A stretch of DNA of 64,000 bases from Bifidobacterium animalis subsp. animalis ATCC 25527 (lineage in GTDB: Bacteria; Actinomycetota; Actinomycetes; Actinomycetales; Bifidobacteriaceae). A program made the position numbers and the translations under genes. The stretch is from contig NC_017834.1 in the NCBI RefSeq assembly GCF_000260715.1, forward strand, positions 806,001 through 870,000, in the 5' to 3' direction. Under the pieces are notes generated by a model, which saw only the letters and a list, made by a program, of their open reading frames with translations, searched no databases and was not told the DNA's origin. Shown one piece after another: positions 37,580-45,554 of the stretch (the stretch's first letter is position 1; each line of letters begins with the position of its first letter).

Positions 37580-37629
37580 CTCTACACCCGTGCCTGTATT
37601 CAAATAGGGAATTGAGAAAGGCACACATC

Positions 37630-38250
37630 ATGTCAGCTTCTGTTATCGAAGCGAAACCGGTCCTCAAATGGCGTGTGGTCGATATCGCCGTCGCCTCGGT
37701 CATCGGCGTGGCTTCCGCGCTCATCTATTGGTTCGTGGCATTCGCCACAGCGGCACCGTGGTCGCTGCTCGAAGGAGTAGTGCCCGGGCTCGCCGGTATT
37801 TTCAACGGTCTGTGGCTGTTCGCCGGACCGCTCGCCGCAATCATCGTGCGCAAGCCGGGCGCCGCGCTCTATGCGGAGATCGTCGCCGGCGTGCTCGAGG
37901 CACTCATGGGCAACATGTGGGGAGGTGTCGAAACCTTCCTCATCGCATTGGTTCAGGGTCTGTTCGCTGAGATCGCATTCGCCGTCTTCGCCTACAAAAA
38001 ATGGAACCTCGGCGTCACCGTGCTCTCTGGCGCATTGAGCGGCGTGGGTTGCTGGGGGTATTCGTTCTTCACCCACCTGCAGGCCATCGATCTGGGCGGC
38101 TCCTACGGCGTCGTGTATTTGATCACCACCGTGCTTTCCGGCGCGCTCGTCGCCGGCATGGCCATGTGGTACCTGTATCTTGGCATCGCCAGAACCGGAG
38201 CGCTCGACCAGTTCGCATCGGGCCGTGCCGTGCGCGGCGCCAAGCATTGA
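37630..38250 (+). CDS. ykoE: Thiamine/HMP ECF transporter S component YkoE
   Basis: A 206-residue membrane protein with about six helices, matching YkoE by the segments WRVVDIAVASVIGVASALIYW, PGLAGIFNGLWLFAGPLAA and LEALMGNMWGG. YkoE is the substrate-binding part of a thiamine or hydroxymethylpyrimidine ECF importer. The TPP riboswitch upstream and the fused A-A'-T gene 40 bases downstream support this. The ATG at 37630 has GAGAAAGG eight bases upstream; a TTG six codons earlier overlaps that site and is unlikely. Confidence 0.93.
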   Translation: MSASVIEAKPVLKWRVVDIAVASVIGVASALIYWFVAFATAAPWSLLEGVVPGLAGIFNGLWLFAGPLAAIIVRKPGAALYAEIVAGVLEALMGNMWGGVETFLIALVQGLFAEIAFAVFAYKKWNLGVTVLSGALSGVGCWGYSFFTHLQAIDLGGSYGVVYLITTVLSGALVAGMAMWYLYLGIARTGALDQFASGRAVRGAKH

Positions 38251-38290
38251 GCTCAGCACCACAACTCTGAGGAATACCGGAAAGCACGTT

Positions 38291-40846
38291 ATGACCACTG
38301 TGAAATCCGCCTGCGTGGAACCCACGACGGGCATCGCCCTGCAATTCGACCATTGGGGCTACCGTCATGCCTCGCGCAAGCATTTCGCGGTGCGCGGCCT
38401 GGATCTCAAAATTCATGCCGGTGAGCATGTGCTGCTCCTTGGAGCTTCCGGCATAGGCAAATCCACCATTCTGGAGGGGGCTGCCGGTCTGCTCGGTGAC
38501 GAGACCGGGCAGACCGATGCATCCCGGATGAAAAATGCGGCAGAGGGAGAGCCTCCGGTTGCAGTGGAGGACGCCGACGGCGGCATCACCGAGGGGGTCA
38601 TCCGCGTTGATGGCATCGAGGTGCATGCCGCGCGCGGCAAGGTCGGGCTGGTGCTGCAGGATCCGGATGCACAGGCGATCTTCCAACGACTGGGGGATAA
38701 CGTGGTATTCGGGCCGGAGAATCTCAACGTGCCGCGTGATCTCGCATGGCAACGTGTAGATGAGGCCCTCAATGCCGTTGGTCTGGCCGGTGTACAGCTC
38801 GACCGTTCGGTCATGCACCTGTCGGGCGGCCAAATGCAAAGGCTCGCCCTCGCCGGTGCACTCGCCATGCGCCCGGAGGTGCTGCTGCTCGACGAACCAA
38901 CAGCCAATCTCGATCCCGATGGCGTGGTGCAGGTGGTCTGTGCGGTGGATGACGTGCTCCGGCAGACGCATGCGACGATGGTGCTTGTGGAGCACCGCGC
39001 CGACCGGTGGATCGACATGATCGACCGTGTGGTGGTGCTCGGTCTCGAGCGCACCGACGACACCCGGCAGGTCGGCAACAGCGGCGAGGAGAGCGAGATC
39101 GCCCGCACGAACTTCCGAAACACCGTGGTCGTGGCGGACGGCACACCTGACGAGGTGTTCCACAACACCGACATCGACTTCAACGAACTCGGAATCTGGG
39201 TGCCGGAGAGGTTCCGTGCCGCGAAAGACGAGATCACGCGCATCCACACGGCGGACGAACCCGAATATGCTCCACAGACCGGTCTGCCCGAAGTCCTGCT
39301 CTCCGCAAAGGAGCTCGGCATCGGACGTGACGGCAACGCCATCGCCGAGCACATCGATCTGGAATTCCACCCAGGTCAGATCACCGCACTCGTGGGAGCG
39401 AATGGGGCCGGAAAATCCACGTTGTCACTCACGCTGGCGGGATTGCTCAAACCGGTGGAGGGTGAGGTTATCGCCCATGACGGGCTCGCCGGCGAACTCG
39501 ATAAGGTGTGGCCCATCGACTGGACGTCACGTCAGCTTGCCTCGCGGATATCCTACGTGTTCCAGAATCCCGAGCACCAATTCGCCTGTTCGAGTGTGCT
39601 CGACGAGGTCATGCTCGGCCCGTTGCGCACTGGGATGCCTGAGGAACAGGCGCGCGCACGGGGCATGGACCTGCTCAGCAGATTCCACCTCGACCAATAC
39701 GCGCACGTCAACCCGTACACGTTGTCTGGTGGCGAGAAACGCAGACTCACCGTCGCCTCCGCACTCGCCTCCGCACCGAAGGTGCTGCTGCTCGATGAAC
39801 CGACCTTCGGACAGGACAGACGTACCTGGATGCAGATTGTGCGGCTGATCCACGATTTGCGTTCCGACGGCGTGAGCATCGTCGTCGTCACCCACGACCG
39901 TGAGCTCGTCACCGCGTTGGGCGCACGGGTGGTGGAACTCGTTCCGACCCGCGATCCGCAGGATCTGGGCGACGACGTTGCTGCGACCATCGCCGCTCGT
40001 CTGGCATCGCCCCAGGATGCGGCGGACACCACACTCGTGCCGGTCAGCCAAGTGAACGAGCGTGTGGAGGAGGCCAGGCCGGCAAGCCGTTCGCGGTTCC
40101 TGGCCTCAATCAATCCCGTGTACCGCCTGTTTGGAGCATTTCTCGCCTCGCTGCCGTTGCTGGCCAGTCTGGACTGGGTTTCATCCAGCGTGGCGCTCGG
40201 CTTGGAGTTCGTGGTGCTCATGGCCATCGGCTTCACTCCGTGGCGCATCGTGCGCTCCACCTGGCCCATCTTCATCGGTGCGCCCGGCTCGGCCCTTGCC
40301 GTGCTGCTGTACGGCAAGTCCGGTGGCGACACCTGGTGGCAATGGGGGTGGGTGAACATCACCGACCGATCCGCCGAGCTTGCGTTGGCCACTGCGCTGC
40401 GCATTCTCGCGATAGGTATTCCGGCCATCATCGCGGTGCTCGGCATCGATGCGACCGATCTGGCGGATGGCTTCAGCCAGATCCTGCATCTGCCGGACCG
40501 TTTCGTATATGGCGGTTTGGCGGGCATGAGACTGTTCTCGGTGTTGCAGGATGACTGGACCGCGCTCACCGCCTCGCGCCGTTCGCGAGGACTCGGTGAT
40601 GACAGCGCAGTGGCATCGTTCTTCCCGCAATCCTTCGCGTTGCTTGTGCTCTCGATTCGCCGTTCCACCACCCTGGCGGTTGCGATGCAGGCGCGCGGGT
40701 TCGGGGGCACCGCACCACGAAGCCATGCGCGCGTGAGCCATGTGCATGTCCGCGACTATTGGTTCCTTGCCGGATGCCTGCTCATCCCAGTCATTGCGTT
40801 GGCAAGTGCGGCATTCGCCGGCACCTTCAGCTTCATGGGGAATTGA
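38291..40846 (+). CDS. ykoDC: Fused YkoD-YkoC ECF transporter protein: two ABC ATPase domains plus T component
   Basis: An 851-residue single-chain energizing module for YkoE. ATPase domain 1 has the Walker A GASGIGKST at residues 51-59, LSGGQMQR and VLLLDEP. Domain 2 has Walker A GANGAGKST near residue 367, LSGGEKRR and VLLLDEP. The CbiQ/EcfT-type membrane domain starts near residue 600 and carries the coupling motifs SRRSRGLG and MQARGFGG. In Bacillus, YkoD and YkoC are separate proteins. The ATG at 38291 follows ykoE by 40 bases, consistent with one TPP-regulated operon. A hairpin at 40881-40915 ends it. Confidence 0.93.
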   Translation: MTTVKSACVEPTTGIALQFDHWGYRHASRKHFAVRGLDLKIHAGEHVLLLGASGIGKSTILEGAAGLLGDETGQTDASRMKNAAEGEPPVAVEDADGGITEGVIRVDGIEVHAARGKVGLVLQDPDAQAIFQRLGDNVVFGPENLNVPRDLAWQRVDEALNAVGLAGVQLDRSVMHLSGGQMQRLALAGALAMRPEVLLLDEPTANLDPDGVVQVVCAVDDVLRQTHATMVLVEHRADRWIDMIDRVVVLGLERTDDTRQVGNSGEESEIARTNFRNTVVVADGTPDEVFHNTDIDFNELGIWVPERFRAAKDEITRIHTADEPEYAPQTGLPEVLLSAKELGIGRDGNAIAEHIDLEFHPGQITALVGANGAGKSTLSLTLAGLLKPVEGEVIAHDGLAGELDKVWPIDWTSRQLASRISYVFQNPEHQFACSSVLDEVMLGPLRTGMPEEQARARGMDLLSRFHLDQYAHVNPYTLSGGEKRRLTVASALASAPKVLLLDEPTFGQDRRTWMQIVRLIHDLRSDGVSIVVVTHDRELVTALGARVVELVPTRDPQDLGDDVAATIAARLASPQDAADTTLVPVSQVNERVEEARPASRSRFLASINPVYRLFGAFLASLPLLASLDWVSSSVALGLEFVVLMAIGFTPWRIVRSTWPIFIGAPGSALAVLLYGKSGGDTWWQWGWVNITDRSAELALATALRILAIGIPAIIAVLGIDATDLADGFSQILHLPDRFVYGGLAGMRLFSVLQDDWTALTASRRSRGLGDDSAVASFFPQSFALLVLSIRRSTTLAVAMQARGFGGTAPRSHARVSHVHVRDYWFLAGCLLIPVIALASAAFAGTFSFMGN

Positions 40847-40880
40847 CTCACTGCTATTCTCGCGATTCCGCAGGGAGCAG

Positions 40881-40915
40881 GCAAAGACCGCGCGGCACAT
40901 GTCGTGCGGTCTTCG
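40881..40915. terminator. Hairpin between convergent ykoDC and MacB-type ABC genes
   Basis: GCAAAGACCGC at 40881-40891 pairs with GCGGTCTTCGC at 40905-40915 with one mismatch, and further pairing (partly G-U) extends inside. It sits 34 bases after ykoDC and 13 bases before the end of the minus-strand ABC ATPase gene. Confidence 0.78.
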
Positions 40916-40928
40916 CATATTTCAGATC

Positions 40929-41648
40929 TCAATCACGCTTGCTCAATGGGAACACGCGGTCGGATCGTTCGGCAATCTGGGGTGAATGCGTCACGATGAT
41001 CACGCATTTGTTCTGCTCATGCGCGAGTTCAAGGAAGATACGCAAGATGTCGTCCTGCGTGGCAGGGTCGAGATTGCCGGTCGGCTCATCGGCGATCACC
41101 ACTTGCGGGTTCGTGCTCAATGCGCGGGCGATTGCCACGCGCTGCTGTTCGCCACCCGACAGGTGCAGGATGCGCTCGTTTGCATACCGTTCGGGCAAAT
41201 GCACCTGCTTGAGCAGATCGAGTGCAATGTCGCGCTTCGGCCTGTCGAATCTCTTACCGCTCGCGTCCATCGTGAGCATGATATTCTCAAGCACGGTGAG
41301 ACCGGGAAGCAAGTTGAAACTCTGGAAGATCACGCCGATATCGCGGCTGCGGTAGTTGTACCGGTCCATCTTTGCCAGATTGCGCCCTTCGAACAGCACC
41401 TCGCCGCCGGTGGGTGTGGTCAATCCGCTGATGAGCGACAGCAGCGTGGTTTTGCCGGCACCTGACGGGCCGACGATCGCAGTCACCGACCCGCTGGGGA
41501 AGGTGTAATTGATGTCGGAGAGCACATTGCGTCCTCCTCTGTCGTAGGCATAGCTCACGTTCTTGAGCTGCAGAATCGGCGCGGGCATCTTGCCGCCCGC
41601 CGCGGCGCTATGCGTGGTGGGTGTTTCGGTTTCGGTATACATAGTCAC
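40929..41648 (-). CDS. ABC transporter ATP-binding protein (MacB/LolD type)
   Basis: A 239-residue ATPase of the family that partners FtsX-type permeases. Walker A is GPSGAGKTT, followed by the Q-loop GVIFQSFNLLPGLTVLENIML, signature LSGGEQQRVAIARAL, Walker B VVIADEPTGNLD and switch His in IVTHSP. The phrase DEPTGNLD is typical of the MacB/LolD group. The permease gene lies 36 bases upstream on the same strand but is frameshifted, so the complete transporter may not be made. Starts at 41648 and 41642 are both possible. The 3' end converges on ykoDC. Confidence 0.92.
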   Translation of the reverse strand: MTMYTETETPTTHSAAAGGKMPAPILQLKNVSYAYDRGGRNVLSDINYTFPSGSVTAIVGPSGAGKTTLLSLISGLTTPTGGEVLFEGRNLAKMDRYNYRSRDIGVIFQSFNLLPGLTVLENIMLTMDASGKRFDRPKRDIALDLLKQVHLPERYANERILHLSGGEQQRVAIARALSTNPQVVIADEPTGNLDPATQDDILRIFLELAHEQNKCVIIVTHSPQIAERSDRVFPLSKRD

Positions 41649-41684
41649 CGGTGTTCCATTCTGTTAGGTGGGTGGGGATTCCGT

Positions 41685-43369
41685 TCATGAACGGTCTGCG
41701 AGAATCTGCAGTGGCTCGTAACGCATCACGAATATCGCCGCGGTGACGGAAGCCAGAAGCGTGAGCGCCAATCCGATGAGCAGCATCCATCCGATGGTCG
41801 CCCAGCTCACCGTCGCATTCACCTGTTTGATTGCATTCGATGCGCGCTGCAGGCCTTGCGGCATGCCGCTTTGAGACTGCTTCCCGTCGTTCGGTTCCGC
41901 GGATTCGCCCTGGATATTGTCGGTATTCGGTTTCGCAGACTGAGCGTTGCCGTCCGGTGCTGCGCCTGGGGCACCTTGCATATCGCGTCCGAACTGTGCT
42001 CGCCGGGATTCCTGCTGTGATTGTTGCGAAGCCACCTGCGAGGAAAGCAGCGCATCCGATACCGGCACGGAGGTCGATGCCCCTATCCCGGTGCCGACGA
42101 TGAGTCCGATGAGTACAACGGTGAGCAGTTCGACTGCGAACTGTGCGGACACCTTCCACTTCTTCACGCCGATGGCGGTGAGCACGCCGATCTCGTACTT
42201 GCGCTCGCGAATGTTGAAGATCGTGAGGATCACCAGTACGACCGCACTCACCGAAAGCACGACGATGAGCATCGTCTTTGCGAATTTGGAGAGATTGTCG
42301 ATGGGCACGAGTGACTGCTCGTACTGTTCGATGTCCATCGATGAGACGGTGTAGTCGTCCGAGAGTCCCGCTTTCTTCACTTCCTCGGTGAACCTGTCGT
42401 AGTCCGTCTTGCCGTCGAAGACGTATGTGAAGCTCAACTGGGTGGCGGAGGTCTCACGCGTATTGTCCTTCGAATCGGTGATGCTCAGGGTTTTCGTGCT
42501 GTCGAGATCGATCTTGCCGAGTGTGGCGGCGGACATATAGATTGCGTTGGCGGCGTCATTCGCGATCGACGCCATGGTGCCGCCCATCGGCATGTTCGAT
42601 TCCTGCGTGTTCGAATAGATGCCCGCCACGGTGAACGTGTAGGTCTTCTTCGAATCGGAGACGTTGGCGAGTTGAACATGCTGCCAACCTTGAGATTGTT
42701 CGCGTCGGCAAGCGTCTTCGAGACGAGCACCGGATTCCCGTCGGAAGCATCATAGTCGAACGCTTTGCCGGAGTCCATGGTGAACGAGCCGTTCGGTGCG
42801 TTCTCCAGTGCCTCGTCGCTGGAGAAGCCCACCAACGAGAAGTCGCCTGTGGTCATGGCCGGGCCGCCGTTCTGACCGCCCATGTCCCGCGGCATGTCAT
42901 TCGGCATGGCGCCCTCGGTTTCGGCTCCTGCGGTCCCGGTATCGGTTCTTGAATTGGCGTTGTCTGAGGATTCCTGCGAGGAACCGTTGTTCGTGTCGAC
43001 CGCTTCGATTCCTCCGTCCACTGCGGCTGCGGAACTCGTCTCGATGTAATACGAGCTGCTCACGCCGTACTCGGATTTCGCGTACTGCTCATAGTCGTCG
43101 AGCGTGAGTTGCTTCTCCTGCATGGCCTTGCCGAAACTGCTCATATCAGGCTTCTGCCCGGAGGAGTTCGCGGATTGCATGATCTTGTTTCGGTCCAGTG
43201 AGATTTGCGCGCTGATCGTCGTGTTCTCCAACGCAGAGGCACGGGCGCGTTGTGCCGCCTGAACAATGGCGAAGCCGATCGTCGAAGCGGCGGCGATGAT
43301 CGTCACCACGATGATGATCAGCACACTGCGTCCTTTGTTGCGCCATAGATTCCGTATGGCGTTGTGCAC
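41685..43369 (-). pseudogene. FtsX/MacB-type ABC transporter permease, frameshifted
   Basis: The 5' part (GTG at 43369, HNAIRNLWRNKGRSVLII) holds the first membrane helix and most of the extracellular domain, including an Asn/Ser/Gly/Met-rich loop. Near 42674 the frame breaks: the reading after GSMF turns to nonsense, while the correct continuation (LANVSDSKKTYTFTVAGIYS) lies in the next frame. It runs through three more membrane helices to the stop at 41685. Restoring one C in TTC-AAC (giving MFQLANV) repairs it to about 560 residues. The rest is well conserved, including IRERKYEIGVLTAIGVKKWK. It could be a recent mutation, a phase-variation event or a sequence error. Confidence 0.85.
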
Positions 43370-43498
43370 AATGAATATGGCTCTCCTTATACAAATATCG
43401 GAATGGTGTGCATTTGCCCATAGCGTATCCGGTGCGGGTTGGGAGGAGTGGCAAACGCGCTGGCATCTTCCCGTAAGTTTGGTGGGAGCTTTCTGAAA

Positions 43499-44404
43499 AT
43501 GGGCACCGCGCGCTACGCTGGCGATATGCCCATAGATCAGCAGGTACTCACGAACACCAAGGCGGAACGTATCCGCCGCATAGCCGAGCTCACCAACCGA
43601 AAGCACCGTCAGAAGGCGGGGAGGTTCCTCATCGAAGGGCCGCAGTGCGTTCACGAGGCGCTCACATGGCAGCCGCAGATCATTCAGGATGTCTATGTGC
43701 GCACCGATGGTGCGGAACCGGATTCCCCGATCGCCTCAGCCACGTTGGGCAAGCTTGCCGGTGAGGCGATGGGAGAGCAGATCCATGTGCACAAGATGAC
43801 GCAGGAGGTGGAGCACAGGGTTTCCCATGATGCTCAGGGGGTGTTTGCGGTTGCCGACCTGAATGCCTGCCGTGACCTGCTTGAACGGGTTCCGCAGACC
43901 CCCCATCCGTTCCTTGCCGCATTCTGGCAGGTGCGCGACCCCGGCAATGCAGGCACCGTGATCCGCAGTGCCGACGCCGCTGGTTGTGACGCCGTCGTTC
44001 TGGTGGGCGATTGCGTGGACATATTCAATCCGAAAGTGATTCGTGCCACCACCGGCTCGTTGTTCCATCTGCCGGTGCTTGCCATGGATGAGCGGGCATT
44101 CTTTGACCTGTGCAGGGAGCGCGACACCACCGTGCTGGCCGCAGACGTGTACGGCACCGAGGGCAAGCCTCCGGTGAGTCTGCCGGATCTGCTGCGCAAC
44201 AGAGAGTTGGTCGAGGGGTCCAAGGCCGTGTTGTTCGGCAATGAAGCTCGTGGCCTCACCACGGAACTGCTTGACGAATGCGCGATGAGCGTCTCCATTC
44301 CGATCTACGGGAAAGCCGAATCGCTCAATCTGGGAACCAGTGCGGCGGTGATGCTCACCACGTTGGCCATGTCGAGTCGTATTGAAACAATGGGAAGTCG
44401 GTAA
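43499..44404 (+). CDS. SpoU/TrmH-family RNA 2'-O-methyltransferase
   Basis: An approximately 301-residue SPOUT methyltransferase. An N-terminal substrate-binding domain (NRKHRQKAGRFLIEGPQCV) comes first. The knotted catalytic domain has motif 1 QVRDPGNAGTVIRSADAAG, motif 2 KAVLFGNEARGL and motif 3 IPIYGKAESLNLGTSAAVM. It methylates ribose in rRNA or tRNA using SAM. Its place directly upstream of pheS is common in bacteria. The start is uncertain: ATG at 43499 has GGGAG 11 bases upstream, while ATG at 43526 (MPIDQQ) lacks one but fits the start of the conserved domain. Confidence 0.9.
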   Translation: MGTARYAGDMPIDQQVLTNTKAERIRRIAELTNRKHRQKAGRFLIEGPQCVHEALTWQPQIIQDVYVRTDGAEPDSPIASATLGKLAGEAMGEQIHVHKMTQEVEHRVSHDAQGVFAVADLNACRDLLERVPQTPHPFLAAFWQVRDPGNAGTVIRSADAAGCDAVVLVGDCVDIFNPKVIRATTGSLFHLPVLAMDERAFFDLCRERDTTVLAADVYGTEGKPPVSLPDLLRNRELVEGSKAVLFGNEARGLTTELLDECAMSVSIPIYGKAESLNLGTSAAVMLTTLAMSSRIETMGSR

Positions 44405-44482
44405 ACCGTTGGAATGATGCGACTTTCTCTATTGTCGCAACAGGGTTTTGCATATGTGTGCACGATGTAGGAAAGGGTTCTT

Positions 44483-45550
44483 GTGGCAGAAGGCATAGTA
44501 TTCGACGCCGATGTGGTGTCCAAAGACGTCGCCGAAGGCATCGCCGCGATAGAACAGGCCTCCACGATGGAGGAACTGAAAGCCATCAAAGCGAAGTACG
44601 CGGGTGCGAATTCCGCGATGACGAGGGCCAGCAAGGCGATCGGCTCGTTGGCGAAGGATGAGAAGAAGGAAGCCGGCAAGGTCATGGGCAAGCTGCGTGC
44701 CGATTTCGGCCGTGCCTATGGCACGAAGGAGGCAAACGTGAAGGCGGCCCAGGAGGCTGCCGAGCTGGCCGCCGAAACCGTCGACATGACGTTGCCGATT
44801 CGCCGCAAGCCGCTTGGTGCCCGCCACCCGCTGCCCAAGCTCATGGAGGACGTCGAGGACTTCTTCGTAGGCATGGGATGGCAGATTTCGGACGGCCCTG
44901 AGGTGGAGACCGAATGGTTCGACTTCGATGCGCTGAACTTCGGCCCGGACCATCCAGCGCGCCAGATGCAGGACACCTTCTATGTGAAGGGCAACCAGTC
45001 CAAGGATGCCGCAGGCTTCATCGGCTCCAACATGGTGCTGCGCACGCAGACCTCGTCGGATCAGGTGCGCGGGCTGATCTCCCACGGCGTGCCGCTGTAT
45101 ATCGCATGCCCGGGACGAGTGTTCCGCACGGATGAACTCGATGCCACGCACACCCCGGTGTTCCATCAGGTCGAGGCGCTGGCGGTGGACAAGAACCTCA
45201 CCATGGCAGATCTCAAGGGCGTGCTCGACAAGCTCGCCGTCGCGATGTTCGGCCCGGAGGCCAAGAGCCGCCTGCGTCCGAGCTATTTCCCGTTCACCGA
45301 GCCGAGCGCCGAACTCGATCTGTGGTTCCCCGACAAGAAGGGCGGTCCCGGATGGATCGAATGGGGCGGCTGCGGCATGGTCAACCCGAATGTGCTGCGT
45401 TCAGCCGGCATCGACCCGGACATATACACCGGATTCGCTTTCGGTGTGGGCGTGGAGCGCACGTTGCTGCTGCGCCATGACATCAACGATATGCACGATC
45501 TCGTCGAGGGTGATGTGCGTTTCAGTGAACAGTTCGTGATGGGGGAGTGA
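44483..45550 (+). CDS. pheS: Phenylalanyl-tRNA synthetase alpha subunit
   Basis: A 355-residue class II synthetase subunit. It has the N-terminal coiled coil for tRNA binding (residues 1-90), motif 1 around HPLPKLMEDVEDFFVGMGW, motif 2 with YIACPGRVFRTDELDATHTPVFHQ and motif 3 GFAFGVGVERTLLLRH. It pairs with PheT to charge tRNA-Phe. Translation starts at GTG 44483 after AGGAAAGG. The pheT ATG follows four bases after the stop, so the two are coupled. Confidence 0.97.
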   Translation: MAEGIVFDADVVSKDVAEGIAAIEQASTMEELKAIKAKYAGANSAMTRASKAIGSLAKDEKKEAGKVMGKLRADFGRAYGTKEANVKAAQEAAELAAETVDMTLPIRRKPLGARHPLPKLMEDVEDFFVGMGWQISDGPEVETEWFDFDALNFGPDHPARQMQDTFYVKGNQSKDAAGFIGSNMVLRTQTSSDQVRGLISHGVPLYIACPGRVFRTDELDATHTPVFHQVEALAVDKNLTMADLKGVLDKLAVAMFGPEAKSRLRPSYFPFTEPSAELDLWFPDKKGGPGWIEWGGCGMVNPNVLRSAGIDPDIYTGFAFGVGVERTLLLRHDINDMHDLVEGDVRFSEQFVMGE

Positions 45551-45554
45551 GAAT

